Positions 35,892-45,465 of a stretch of 64,000 nt of DNA are shown here, one piece after another. The position numbers and the translations under genes are program-made. Each line of letters begins with the position of its first letter. Position 1 is the first letter of the stretch. Under the pieces are notes generated by a model, which saw only the letters and a program-made list of their open reading frames with translations, did no database searches and was not told the DNA's origin. Source of the DNA: an uncultured Eubacteriales bacterium (GTDB lineage Bacteria > Bacillota > Clostridia > Christensenellales > CAG-314); NCBI GenBank assembly GCA_949289125.1, contig CASEME010000018.1, positions 222,190-286,189 of the forward strand, in the 5' to 3' direction.

Positions 35892-35920
35892 ATTATACCC
35901 CAACGCTGTAGTTTTGTCAA
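35892..35920 (-). promoter_or_regulatory. Consensus promoter of the thioesterase
   Basis: Minus strand TTGACA (35920-35915), 17 nt, TATAAT (35897-35892). Confidence 0.9.
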
Positions 35921-35961
35921 AGCTAACGCACGCTGAGTTGTGCAAAAGGACATACAAATAA

Positions 35962-35990
35962 TTGACAGAAGCATATTTTGATACTATACT
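35962..35990 (+). promoter_or_regulatory. Promoter of the riboswitch-P-type ATPase unit
   Basis: TTGACA (35962-35967), 17 nt, TATACT (35985-35990). Start near 35997, about 190 nt before the ATPase gene. Confidence 0.85.
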
Positions 35991-36008
35991 ATACAAGATA
36001 TTCTCATA

Positions 36009-36109
36009 CCGTGAGGGAGTAATTTACGCGCACACCGATGCGTGGCACAATCATCAACACACGCACGACATTGTCGGGCTGGGATTGTTATAAAAAATGA
36101 GACTCACAC
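36009..36109 (+). promoter_or_regulatory. yybP-ykoY-like (manganese) riboswitch
   Basis: P1 pairs GTGAG (36011-36015) with CTCAC (36103-36107). GGAGTA follows the 5' arm and TGAGA precedes the 3' arm, the two conserved junction strings of the yybP-ykoY class. ATCAACA occurs in the middle. The 3' arm of P1 is also part of the following terminator stem, so Mn2+ binding would favour antitermination. The gene it controls, a P-type ATPase, is a known target class. Identified by eye, not by a covariance model. Confidence 0.7.
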
Positions 36110-36148
36110 GCCGTTTGTTATCTTACGGAGTGGGAGTCTTTTTGTTTT
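36101..36148 (+). terminator. Riboswitch-controlled terminator
   Basis: A 13-position stem (36101-36113 with 36126-36138, two mismatches) followed by a T-rich run. It overlaps the riboswitch P1 3' arm. Confidence 0.75.
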
Positions 36149-36188
36149 CTTGCGATGTTGGGAATAATTACTAAAAAGGAGCATATCG

Positions 36189-38858
36189 ATGATGAAACAC
36201 TATCTTATGGATAGTAACGCAGTATTGGAAGAGGTAAAAAGCTCTGAAGATGGCATTACTGCGCAAGAGGCGGAAATACGTCTTGCCAACAATGGCAAAA
36301 ACAAGCTCAAAGAAGGCAAAAAAACTCCGCTTATTGTAAGGTTTTTGAAACAGGTTGCCGATCCTATGGTAATTATATTGCTTGCGGCGGCAGTGATAAG
36401 CGCAGTTACATCGGCTATTTCCAAAGAGAGCTTTGCAGATGTATTTATCATTCTTGCAGTGGTAATTATCAATGCTGTATTGGGCGTTGTGCAGGAAACA
36501 AAAGCCGAACAGGCAATAGAAGCACTGCAAAAAATGACGGCTGCGACCAGCAAAGTACTGCGTGACGGCAAATTGACTATTGCCAAAAGTGAAGACCTTG
36601 TTGTAGGTGACGTTATTATTTTGGAAGCAGGCGACTCTGTACCTGCGGACGCTCGCATATTGGAATGTGCAAGTCTGAAAGTAGAAGAAGCAGCCTTGAC
36701 AGGCGAAAGCGTCCCCTCTACCAAAACTGCCGACAGACTGACTGCCGACAAAGACATACCTTTGGGCGACAGAAAAAATATGGTCTATATGGGTAGCACG
36801 GTAGTATACGGCAGAGCACGTGCAGTAATTGTAGCTTGCGGTATGGATACCGAGATGGGCAAAATTGCAGATATTCTTGCCAAAGCCGAAGCCGAACAAA
36901 CACCGCTACAAAAGAAAATGGCAAGACTGTCCAAAATACTCAGCTTTATGGTAATAGGCATCTGCTTGTTCATATTCGGTTTCAAACTTATCAAAGACTG
37001 CGTCATTGACAGACAGCCCTTTACCGAAATTGTATTGCCCTCATTTATGATAGCTATATCGCTTGCAGTTGCGGCAATACCCGAAGGACTTGCAATGGTT
37101 GTTACCATCGTATTGTCCATAGGCGTAACTAATATGTCCAAAAAGAACGCCGTCATCAGAAAAATGACCGCTGTAGAAACATTGGGTTGCGCACAGATAA
37201 TATGTTCGGATAAGACAGGTACACTGACGCAAAACAAAATGACCGTTGTAGACAGCTACACTACTAACAACGAATTGCTTGCCCGTGCTATGGCACAATG
37301 TAGCGATGCAACGCTCAACGACAGCAACGAAGCAGTAGGCGAGCCTACCGAGTGTGCGTTGGTAAATTGGGCATACACTTTGGGACTTAGCAAAACAGAG
37401 ATGGCAACGTCAGACAAGCGTGTTGGCGAAGCACCCTTTGACAGCATGCGCAAGATGATGTCCACCATACACCAGACCAAAGACGGACTTGTGCAATACA
37501 CCAAAGGCGCACCCGACGAAATACTAAAGCGTTGCACGCAAATACTAAAAGACGGCAAAGTTGTCAAACTTACCGACGCTATGCGCAAAGAAGTGTTGCA
37601 AGCCAATACCGATATGGCCAACAAAGCATTGCGCGTACTTGCCTGTGGTTACAAAAAGTTGGACGCTATGCCCAAAGACTTTGAACCGCAAAACCTCGAA
37701 AACGACCTTATCTTTATTGGTATGGTTGGTATGATTGACCCTGTACGCCCCGAGGTAAAAGATGCAATAGCTCAGTGCAAAACTGCAGGTATTCGCCCCA
37801 TTATGATAACAGGTGACCACATAGACACCGCAGTTGCAATAGCTATGGAACTTGGTATAATTACCGACAAGTCGCAAGCAATAACGGGTGCAGAAATAGG
37901 CGAGATGTCCGACGAAGAATTTGAAAGCAAAATTGGACAGTACAGCGTATATGCACGTGTTCAACCCGAACACAAAGTACGTATTGTTACCACTTGGAAA
38001 AAACTTGGCATGGTAACGGCAATGACAGGTGACGGCGTCAATGACGCACCAAGTATCAAGAGCGCAGATATCGGTATCGGTATGGGTATTACTGGCACAG
38101 ACGTTACCAAAAATGCCGCAGACATGGTGTTGCGTGACGACAACTTTGCAACTATTGTAACTGCAGTAGGCGAAGGCAGACGTATATACGACAATATCCG
38201 CAAGTCCATACAGTTTTTGCTATCGAGCAACCTTGCAGAAGTTGTTTCTATATTTGTAGCAACAATTATAGGCTTTACACTGCTCGAACCCGTCCACCTC
38301 TTGTGGATCAACCTAATTACCGACACATTCCCCGCGTTGGCACTCGGTTTGGAAAAAGCCGAAGACGACATAATGCAACGCAAACCGCGTAGCAGCACCG
38401 AAGGCATATTTGCCAACGGTATGGCAGGCAATGTAGTACTGCACGGCTTCTTTGTAGGTATTATCACACTTGCGGCATTCTTTATAGGTCACTATATGGA
38501 AAGCGGAGTATGGGAGTTTACCAACAGCGCAGACGGTATGACAATGGCATTTTTGACAATGTCTATGGCAGAAATTTTCCACGGCTACAACGCACGTTCA
38601 CAAACAAAATCTATCTTCCAGCTAAAGAGTCACAACAAGTTTTTGTGGGGTGCGATGTTATGTTCGCTTGCACTCACCACTGCGGTAATCTATATACCTT
38701 TCCTGTCCAACGCATTCCAATTTGAGCACATTAACGTTGCCGAATACTTTACTGCATTGGGATTGGCATTTTTGATTATCCCCATTGTAGAACTACAAAA
38801 ACTTATTACACGTGCAATACAAAAGCGCAAAACAAAGGTTCAGGCTACAGCTAAGTAA
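36189..38858 (+). CDS. P-type cation ATPase (type II; probable Mn2+/Ca2+ exporter)
   Basis: 889 aa. TGES (171-174) in the actuator domain, PEGL (298-301) in TM4, phosphorylated D341 in SDKTGT, and TGDGVNDAPSIK in the hinge, with ten membrane segments. It has the layout of SERCA/PMR1-type pumps. The upstream yybP-ykoY-like riboswitch points to manganese as the relevant ion, as in bacterial Mn-exporting P-type ATPases, with calcium as the alternative. AAAGGAG lies before the double ATG at 36189/36192. It is a single-gene unit ending at the terminator 38958. Confidence 0.95.
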   Translation: MMKHYLMDSNAVLEEVKSSEDGITAQEAEIRLANNGKNKLKEGKKTPLIVRFLKQVADPMVIILLAAAVISAVTSAISKESFADVFIILAVVIINAVLGVVQETKAEQAIEALQKMTAATSKVLRDGKLTIAKSEDLVVGDVIILEAGDSVPADARILECASLKVEEAALTGESVPSTKTADRLTADKDIPLGDRKNMVYMGSTVVYGRARAVIVACGMDTEMGKIADILAKAEAEQTPLQKKMARLSKILSFMVIGICLFIFGFKLIKDCVIDRQPFTEIVLPSFMIAISLAVAAIPEGLAMVVTIVLSIGVTNMSKKNAVIRKMTAVETLGCAQIICSDKTGTLTQNKMTVVDSYTTNNELLARAMAQCSDATLNDSNEAVGEPTECALVNWAYTLGLSKTEMATSDKRVGEAPFDSMRKMMSTIHQTKDGLVQYTKGAPDEILKRCTQILKDGKVVKLTDAMRKEVLQANTDMANKALRVLACGYKKLDAMPKDFEPQNLENDLIFIGMVGMIDPVRPEVKDAIAQCKTAGIRPIMITGDHIDTAVAIAMELGIITDKSQAITGAEIGEMSDEEFESKIGQYSVYARVQPEHKVRIVTTWKKLGMVTAMTGDGVNDAPSIKSADIGIGMGITGTDVTKNAADMVLRDDNFATIVTAVGEGRRIYDNIRKSIQFLLSSNLAEVVSIFVATIIGFTLLEPVHLLWINLITDTFPALALGLEKAEDDIMQRKPRSSTEGIFANGMAGNVVLHGFFVGIITLAAFFIGHYMESGVWEFTNSADGMTMAFLTMSMAEIFHGYNARSQTKSIFQLKSHNKFLWGAMLCSLALTTAVIYIPFLSNAFQFEHINVAEYFTALGLAFLIIPIVELQKLITRAIQKRKTKVQATAK

Positions 38859-38957
38859 CAGAGAAGAACTTACAGTATGTTAGCTTGCATATCTTTGATA
38901 CGCAAAACGGAATTTGCACTTTGCGTAGTAGTATAGTACTAATACACTTAACACAAG

Positions 38958-38988
38958 CACGCCCTGCATTGTTGCAAGGCGTGTTTTT
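38958..38988 (+). terminator. Terminator after the P-type ATPase
   Basis: An 11-position stem (38958-38968 with 38973-38983, one mismatch) and TTTTT. Confidence 0.75.
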
Positions 38989-39042
38989 CTCTATACTAAT
39001 ATTGCAAATTGTATATCTGTACGTCATTACTTACAAATCAAC

Positions 39043-39813
39043 TCAACGTTGTGCCATCTGCATTCGGCTGACTGCCAACGATACAAAATATGTCACCATC
39101 TTGTCGCCCTGACGCTCTAATTGTTCCACAAGATAACCCAATCTGTCGGCATTGTACAGTCCGACTACAGGACGCCACACTTGCAGTTGATACAACTGTC
39201 TTGTAGAGTTGTAATAAGCAAATACTGTAGATGCAGGCGAAACATAGGGCTGTTCGGTAGTCTTGACATTGCCGTTGTCGTCATACACTTTACTAAGCCA
39301 CTCCTCACCTTTTTGCGAAAGGTCAATGGTAAAAGTATTTTTGCCGTCCGTAACTTTGGCAATATAACCGTTTTCAAAAGTTGCGCTGTAGGGGTGACTA
39401 TCTACATATTGTTGACTATCAAACAAAGTTTTTAGTTTACCTTTTTTGACAGAATACAGATAGTAATATCCACCGCCGCCACTTCCGCCGCTATCCATAG
39501 ACAACAATATATCGGACACACCACCTGTCTGCGTAGGTATCAACAATATATTGGGCAGATACCCGCTGTCCACTTCGGGTTTGATAGTAACAATAGTTTT
39601 GTCTGTTGTATCGTCTACTACTTCTATATATACGTTGTCTGCAAATAGCCCTTTGTTGGCATAATGGCAGTTGAGCACTACTGTAGACTGTGTTTTGTTG
39701 TCTATTACATAGCCTTGCGTCACCGAACAGACGGTATTTTGCAACAGTCCCACAACGGCATAAGGCAAAGCGGTAAGCAAACTTGCAAAAGATACAATTT
39801 TGTTCCAAATCAT
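39043..39813 (-). CDS. Secreted or anchored protein of unknown function
   Basis: 256 aa. One N-terminal hydrophobic segment (about 8-30) without a lipobox is followed by a mostly beta-rich extracellular part with a Gly/Ser run (SGGSGGGGYYYLY) and repeated Tyr-rich strands. The ATG at 39813 is preceded by GGAGGT; the codons before it belong to the leader. I recognise no family. The C-terminus (VSLAVSRMQMAQR) is basic. Divergent from tcdA. Confidence 0.65.
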   Translation of the reverse strand: MIWNKIVSFASLLTALPYAVVGLLQNTVCSVTQGYVIDNKTQSTVVLNCHYANKGLFADNVYIEVVDDTTDKTIVTIKPEVDSGYLPNILLIPTQTGGVSDILLSMDSGGSGGGGYYYLYSVKKGKLKTLFDSQQYVDSHPYSATFENGYIAKVTDGKNTFTIDLSQKGEEWLSKVYDDNGNVKTTEQPYVSPASTVFAYYNSTRQLYQLQVWRPVVGLYNADRLGYLVEQLERQGDKMVTYFVSLAVSRMQMAQR

Positions 39814-39879
39814 AGTCAAACCGACCTCCGATATTGATATCAAAGCAAGTATGTGTATATTGGCAAAAACTATTACAAA

Positions 39880-39908
39880 TTGACAGCGTACATATATTGT
39901 GGTATTAT
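39880..39908 (+). promoter_or_regulatory. Promoter of tcdA, predicting a leaderless mRNA
   Basis: TTGACA (39880-39885), 17 nt, TATTAT (39903-39908). The usual start 6-7 nt later falls on or next to the ATG at 39915. Confidence 0.75.
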
Positions 39909-39914
39909 TGATAT

Positions 39915-40625
39915 ATGAAAAACGATAAGTACGGCAATACTCAATATCAGCGCACGGCTATGCTAATAGGCGACAATGCAATAGACAGACTATTGCAAAG
40001 CAAAGTGGCAATATTCGGGCTTGGAGGCGTAGGCGGATATGTGGCTGAGGCACTTGCTCGGTGCGGCGTAGGCAGATTGGACATAACCGACAAAGACGTT
40101 GTGGATATTACCAATCTCAACAGGCAGATATTGGCACTGCACAGCACTATCGGCAAGTACAAAGCGGATATTGCCGCACAACGCATAAAAGATATCAACC
40201 CCGACATTGCAGTCACTGCTCACAATGTGTTTGTCACGCCTGACAACATCATAGAGTGGGACTTTGCGCAGTTTGATTGCGTAGTAGACGCTATCGACAA
40301 CGTAACGGCAAAGCTATCGATAATAGAAGCGTGCAACAAAACAGGCACGCCTGTCATATCATGTATGGGGACAGGTAATCATACCAATCCGTTTGCCTTT
40401 GAGATAAAAGACATTTACAATACAGACTACTGCCCTTTGGCAAGAGTGATGCGACGCGAACTGCGTAAGCGCAACATAGCAAAATTGGACGTACTTGTAT
40501 CCAAACAACACGCAGTCACAAGTCAAAATGCGCAACAACGCACGCCTGCAAGCATTGCCTATGTACCTTCTGTTGTAGGTTTGCTAATTGCTTCGTGGGT
40601 TGTGGAGCGCATTGTAGGCAAATAA
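39915..40625 (+). CDS. tcdA: tRNA threonylcarbamoyladenosine dehydratase
   Basis: 236 aa. An E1-like adenylating enzyme that cyclises t6A37 of tRNA to ct6A. The ATP-binding loop is FGLGGVGGYVAEAL; then NRQI and CMGTGNHTNPFAFEI, and a late SVVGLLIASWVVERI helix. No ribosome site precedes the ATG, and the promoter places the transcript start at the ATG, so translation should be leaderless. The N-terminus length (YQRTAMLIGDNAID) agrees with the family, supporting this start. Confidence 0.93.
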   Translation: MKNDKYGNTQYQRTAMLIGDNAIDRLLQSKVAIFGLGGVGGYVAEALARCGVGRLDITDKDVVDITNLNRQILALHSTIGKYKADIAAQRIKDINPDIAVTAHNVFVTPDNIIEWDFAQFDCVVDAIDNVTAKLSIIEACNKTGTPVISCMGTGNHTNPFAFEIKDIYNTDYCPLARVMRRELRKRNIAKLDVLVSKQHAVTSQNAQQRTPASIAYVPSVVGLLIASWVVERIVGK

Positions 40626-40680
40626 TTGCCTCAAAAAGGTTGTTTGTCAATACAACAACTACTTAATATGGCGCATACTA

Positions 40681-40709
40681 TTGCCATAATGATATAATAA
40701 TGATATAAT
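40681..40709 (+). promoter_or_regulatory. Promoter of the DagK-like gene
   Basis: TTGCCA (40681-40686), 17 nt, TATAAT (40704-40709) with TGA just before it. The direct repeat TGATATAATAA places a second -10 in the spacer. Confidence 0.7.
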
Positions 40710-40735
40710 AATCAAAACTTACTACGGGAACAGCA

Positions 40736-41581
40736 ATGAACTGTCTTATTGTTATCAACGACATGAGCGGTAATACGCAAAAAATACATCCCGAGCAACT
40801 TATTCAACGCTTTACCACCATAGAAGACAATATCACCGTCAAGCACCTACACAGCAAACACAGCAAGTGGTCTGCAGTAGGATTTGACAGAGTAATTGTA
40901 TGCGGCGGTGACGGCACACTCAATCACGCCCTCAACACCTGCGACAATACAGGTGTAAGAGAGTTGATATACGTTGCAAGCGGAACTTTTAACGAAACTG
41001 TCCAAACAGCCCATAGCTACAAAGCTAAGGTGGGCAAACTTGGCGATGAATTTTTTTCGTACGTTGCCGCAGCAGGCAGCTTTACCGAGATAGGCTACAC
41101 CACTAAGGAACGTGCCAAAAAGAAGCACAAAATATTGGCTTATCTGTCTCAGGTGCTAAAAAGTTACAAGGTACATAATTTTGAAGTACAGTTGGACATC
41201 AACGACACCACTTACAAAGACAAAGTGACATTGCTGATGTTTCTCAATAGCAACCGCTGCTTTGGTTTTCGCTTCAACAAAATGTACCGCAAAGATGACA
41301 AAAAGTTGTATGTGCTTATGGTAAAGAGCTATGGCAAAAACAACTTTATCAACAAGATACGATTGTTTTTCCCTATGTTCCGCATATTTTTTTTGGGCTT
41401 AAGAAAACCTATACACGGCAAACGCATACTGTTTGAAAGTTTCGAAACAGGCACAGTTACTCTTGCAGCCCCCAAGGCTTTTTCTGTTGACGGTGAAAAA
41501 TCTATTGCCAACGGTCAATTTGTAATCCAGCCAATATATCCGTCCTTCAACCTCAAACTGTACTCGGCAGACAAATTGTAA
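40736..41581 (+). CDS. Diacylglycerol/lipid kinase-like protein
   Basis: 281 aa. The DAGK catalytic motif is CGGDGTLNHAL (about 58-68), preceded by the short IVINDMSG start, where family members have NPxSG. A C-terminal half follows with AFSVDGEK near residue 245, as in YegS/DgkB-type kinases. It phosphorylates diacylglycerol or a related lipid using ATP, at the membrane. GGGA lies a little upstream of the ATG. Substrate is inferred from the family. Confidence 0.85.
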   Translation: MNCLIVINDMSGNTQKIHPEQLIQRFTTIEDNITVKHLHSKHSKWSAVGFDRVIVCGGDGTLNHALNTCDNTGVRELIYVASGTFNETVQTAHSYKAKVGKLGDEFFSYVAAAGSFTEIGYTTKERAKKKHKILAYLSQVLKSYKVHNFEVQLDINDTTYKDKVTLLMFLNSNRCFGFRFNKMYRKDDKKLYVLMVKSYGKNNFINKIRLFFPMFRIFFLGLRKPIHGKRILFESFETGTVTLAAPKAFSVDGEKSIANGQFVIQPIYPSFNLKLYSADKL

Positions 41582-41626
41582 TACCACACACCTCACAAAT
41601 AAATTTGCACAGTACTACAACTCAAA

Positions 41627-41664
41627 ACAAAACAGCGTATTCACTACAAATACGCTGTTATTAT
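41627..41664. terminator. Bidirectional terminator
   Basis: A perfect 11-bp stem (41631-41641 with 41649-41659), A-rich on the left and T-rich on the right, shared by dagK and the ABC exporter operon. Confidence 0.85.
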
Positions 41665-41686
41665 TTTGTATTAGCAACTAAGCCAA

Positions 41687-43618
41687 TCAACTCAATTCAA
41701 ATGCACCTGTATATAACTGATAGTACTTGCCTTTCAATGCAATCAATTCTTCGTGACTGCCACGCTCAATAATCTGACCGTGTTCAAGCACCATTATTGC
41801 GTTGCTATTACGAACGGTACTCAGTCTGTGGGCAATAACAAATGTTGTACGACCTTCCATCAAAGCGTCCATACCTTTTTCGATAAGCCACTCGGTACGT
41901 GTGTCAATAGAAGAAGTTGCTTCGTCAAGTATCATAACGGGCGGATCTGCAACTGCCGCACGCGCTATTGCAATGAGCTGTCGCTGACCTTGAGAGAGGT
42001 TGCCACCGTCACCCGACAACATTGTGTTGTAACCATCGGGCAAGTGGGAGATGAAGAAGTGTGCGTTGGCACGCTTTGCAGCCTCTATACACTGTTCGTC
42101 AGTTGCGTCCAATCTGCCGTAGCGGATATTGTCCATAACGGTACCTGTAAACAAGTGTGTATCCTGCAACACCATACCAAGCGAACGACGCAAATCATCT
42201 TTCTTTATCTTGTTGATATTGATACCGTCATATCTTATCTTGCCGTCTGGCACGTCGTAAAATCTGTTGATAAGGTTGGTAATAGTAGTTTTGCCTGCAC
42301 CGGTAGAACCTACAAAAGCTATCTTCTGCCCGGGCTTTGCAAACAACGATACGTCACGCAACACTACTTTGTCGGGCTCGTATCCAAAAGTAACGTCTTC
42401 AAAACGCACATCGCCCCGTAGCTGTGTATATGTCAAAGTACCGTCGCCGTGCGGATGTTTCCACGCCCAAACACCTGTACGCTCTGTTGTCTCGGAAATG
42501 TTGCCCTGTTTGTCAATCTTAGCGTTTACCAAAGTTACATAGCCATCGTCTGTCTCGGGCTCGGTGTCCATTACTTCAAATATACGTTCTGCACCTGCCA
42601 ACGCTTGGAAAATGACGTTGACTTGTTGAGCAATCTGGTTGATGGGGTTGGCAAACTGTCTTAGTAGTATCAAGAAGGAAGCCAACACACCCAAAAAGCT
42701 ACCTATCTCGTTTTTGGGCAACTGAATGCACACCAATACACCTACAGTTGCTATTATTATATAAAACACGTTTGTAAGGTTGCTCATAATAGGCATCATC
42801 ATGTTAGCGTAGCCGTTAGCACGTTCGGAAGCCAGACGCCACTTGTTGTTGATATCCTTAAAGCCTTCTACCACTTTCTTTTCGTGGTTAAACACTTTAA
42901 CAACACGCTGACCTTCTACCATTTCTTCCACATATCCGTTGACTTTGCCAACAGCAAGTTGCTGAGCTTGGAAGTTTTTGCGCGCCTTGTTGCCAAAAAA
43001 CCTTACAAGCAACACCATTATTACAAGCATTACGCATACGCACAAGGTCAACTGCCAGCTTGAAAACCACATCAGCACAAATACAGTAATTACTTGCAAT
43101 GAGCTGGACACTATCTGCGGTATACTGCGGGCAACAAAGTCGTTGACAGAGTCTACGTCGTTAGAATAACGGCTCATCAATTCACCGTGCGTGTGAGTAT
43201 CAAAGAAACGTATAGGCAAGCGTTGCATGTGATTGAACAACGAGCTTCTTATACGGTACTGTGTACCTGTAGAGATAGTTATCAGTATGCGGTTGCTCAC
43301 AAAGTTGCCGATAACGCCTACTGCATATACACCTATCAAAATGTATATCATGTACAGCAAAAATACCGATTTGTCAGTAAATTCAATACCCAAGAAAGTA
43401 GGATTGCCCTCGTTGTAAATACCTGCAATGATAGGTTGCAACAAATATGTGCCGCCTACATTGCCCAATACCTGAAGTATAATACAGAATGTTACCAACA
43501 CAAGTATTTTGCGATAGGGCTTGAGATACCCCAAAGCTCTTGCAAAAGTGTTTTTGGAAATTTGGGGACGGCTTGCGCCTTTTTCACTCTGATGCGCTGT
43601 ATAAAGTTGTTTAGGCAT
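41687..43618 (-). CDS. ABC exporter half-transporter B (catalytically complete)
   Basis: 643 aa. Six membrane segments (about 35-345) precede an ATPase domain with Walker A GSTGAGKT, signature LSQGQ and Walker B MILDEATSSID carrying the catalytic Glu, then the H loop AHRLST. An insert of some 40 residues separates membrane and ATPase parts. Its start overlaps the partner gene's stop by 8 nt. With 43611-45422 it should form a heterodimeric multidrug or lipid exporter (BmrCD/TmrAB type). The operon is controlled by the MarR gene upstream. Confidence 0.93.
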   Translation of the reverse strand: MPKQLYTAHQSEKGASRPQISKNTFARALGYLKPYRKILVLVTFCIILQVLGNVGGTYLLQPIIAGIYNEGNPTFLGIEFTDKSVFLLYMIYILIGVYAVGVIGNFVSNRILITISTGTQYRIRSSLFNHMQRLPIRFFDTHTHGELMSRYSNDVDSVNDFVARSIPQIVSSSLQVITVFVLMWFSSWQLTLCVCVMLVIMVLLVRFFGNKARKNFQAQQLAVGKVNGYVEEMVEGQRVVKVFNHEKKVVEGFKDINNKWRLASERANGYANMMMPIMSNLTNVFYIIIATVGVLVCIQLPKNEIGSFLGVLASFLILLRQFANPINQIAQQVNVIFQALAGAERIFEVMDTEPETDDGYVTLVNAKIDKQGNISETTERTGVWAWKHPHGDGTLTYTQLRGDVRFEDVTFGYEPDKVVLRDVSLFAKPGQKIAFVGSTGAGKTTITNLINRFYDVPDGKIRYDGININKIKKDDLRRSLGMVLQDTHLFTGTVMDNIRYGRLDATDEQCIEAAKRANAHFFISHLPDGYNTMLSGDGGNLSQGQRQLIAIARAAVADPPVMILDEATSSIDTRTEWLIEKGMDALMEGRTTFVIAHRLSTVRNSNAIMVLEHGQIIERGSHEELIALKGKYYQLYTGAFELS

Positions 43619-45422
43619 TGTCAGCCACCCCCTTTTGTTGAGAATTGTACACTTCCTGATAAATTTTGTTGTTTTTGAGCAACTGTTCGTGTGTACCTAC
43701 TGCGTCAATCTTACCTTCGTCCAATACTATTATCTTGTCGCAGTTTTCTATAGAGCTGATACGTTGAGCGATGACGATTACCGTCATTTCTCTGTTAAGT
43801 TTTTTGAGACCTTCTCTGATTTTTGCGTCCGTTGCTGTATCGACCGCACTTGTGCTATCGTCCAAAATCATAATTTTGGGTTTTTTGAGCAATGCACGTG
43901 CAATACACAGACGTTGCTTTTGTCCGCCTGATACATTGACGCCGCCCTGTCCCAAGTCGGTGTTGTATCCGTTGGGGAAGGAGCTTACAAAATCGTGCGC
44001 CTGAGCTATCTTTGCTGCTTCTATTATCTCGTCCATAGAAGCGTCCTCATTGCCCCAACGCAGGTTTTCTTCTATTGTACCAGAGAAAAGCACGTTTTTC
44101 TGCAATACCATAGACACGCCGTCACGCAAATTTTTGAGCTTGTAATCTTTGACGTTAGTACCGTCCACATACACGTCGCCCGAATACACGTCGTAAAAAC
44201 GAGGTATAAGTTGCACCAAACTTGACTTACCGTCACCCGTACCGCCTATTATACCAACAGTCTCGCCCGACTTGATAGTCAGATTGATGTCGGTAAGCGT
44301 CAGGTTGTCACCGTTGTTGGAGTAAGAGAAGTTGACGTGGTCAAATACAATTTCGCCGCTGCCAACTTGCTTGTCGTTGTCGCCGTCGGTAATTGTTGAT
44401 TTTTCGTCCAATGCTTCTTTGATACGCTGAATACTTGCCTTAGACAATACCAACTGTATAATGATAAAGCACACCATCAATACGCTCATCAATATTTGCG
44501 CAGAGTAACTGATAAGGCTGGTCAACTCACCGCTATCCATCTTGCCTGCTATTATCTGTCCGCCACCGATATAAACAATAGCTGTTGTTGTGGCAAACAT
44601 AACAAGCATTGCAACGGGGTTTACCCATACCATTATCTTTTCTGCAGCGAGATATGCAAATCGTACATCTTGCGCGCTCTTGTCGTACTTTTGCTGTTCG
44701 TAGTCTTCACGCACAAATGCTTTTACTACTCTTATACCTACAAGGTTTTCCTGAATAGTAGAGTTCATATGGTCGTACAAATGCAACATCTTTCTAAACT
44801 TCGGGTATGTCTTAAAGCTGATAAATGCCATAAAGCCACCCAAAACAGGTATTACAATTAGCAGTACCCACGCAATATCTGCATTGAGTCGAAAAGCAAA
44901 GAACGTTGCCATAATAAGCATAAGTGGCGCACGCACAACTATACGCAACAACTGCATATAACTCATCTGAGCATTGTTGACGTCCGTTGTACATCTTGTA
45001 ACAAGACCTGCCGTACTAAACTTATCTATGTTTGCAAAGCTGTAATCCTGAATACTGCGGAACAATCCCTGTCTCAGATTGGACGCAAAACCTGCACCTG
45101 CACGAGCAACAGTATGTCCTGCAAGACCGCCAAATACCAACGCAAGTACAGCCATAACCAAACAGATACCGCTCAATGTCCACAACAATGTAGTACCTTC
45201 GGCAAACTGCGGATTGTTGGTAAGAAAGGTATCCCACCACTCGTTGTTGCCTTCTGCACCTATAACATATCGTCCCGTAGCTACTTTGCCTGCCACGTCC
45301 ACTATATACGCCATAAGCGTAGGTATCAATACTTCCAAGAGTACTTCAAATACGACAAGTATAGGCGTAAGTATCGCATATACATTGTACCCTTTGGAGT
45401 ACTTTCTCATTATACCTATCAT
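43611..45422 (-). CDS. ABC exporter half-transporter A (degenerate ATP site)
   Basis: 603 aa, six membrane segments then an ATPase domain. Walker A GGTGDGKS, signature VSGGQKQR, and Walker B MILDDSTSAVD, where Asp replaces the catalytic Glu; the H loop is Gln in AQRISS. The altered Glu and H-loop His mark one non-canonical ATP site, the hallmark of heterodimeric exporters such as BmrC/YheI. AAGGAGAG precedes the ATG. It follows the MarR gene by 43 nt. Confidence 0.93.
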   Translation of the reverse strand: MIGIMRKYSKGYNVYAILTPILVVFEVLLEVLIPTLMAYIVDVAGKVATGRYVIGAEGNNEWWDTFLTNNPQFAEGTTLLWTLSGICLVMAVLALVFGGLAGHTVARAGAGFASNLRQGLFRSIQDYSFANIDKFSTAGLVTRCTTDVNNAQMSYMQLLRIVVRAPLMLIMATFFAFRLNADIAWVLLIVIPVLGGFMAFISFKTYPKFRKMLHLYDHMNSTIQENLVGIRVVKAFVREDYEQQKYDKSAQDVRFAYLAAEKIMVWVNPVAMLVMFATTTAIVYIGGGQIIAGKMDSGELTSLISYSAQILMSVLMVCFIIIQLVLSKASIQRIKEALDEKSTITDGDNDKQVGSGEIVFDHVNFSYSNNGDNLTLTDINLTIKSGETVGIIGGTGDGKSSLVQLIPRFYDVYSGDVYVDGTNVKDYKLKNLRDGVSMVLQKNVLFSGTIEENLRWGNEDASMDEIIEAAKIAQAHDFVSSFPNGYNTDLGQGGVNVSGGQKQRLCIARALLKKPKIMILDDSTSAVDTATDAKIREGLKKLNREMTVIVIAQRISSIENCDKIIVLDEGKIDAVGTHEQLLKNNKIYQEVYNSQQKGVADNA

Positions 45423-45465
45423 ACTTCTCTCCTTATTGTATCTCTAATTTTGTTTTGTTACTGTT

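Noticed and set aside
40687..40709. Direct repeat TGATATAATAA as an iteron-like origin motif
   Set aside because: Only two copies, within a promoter; simplest reading is overlapping -10 boxes.
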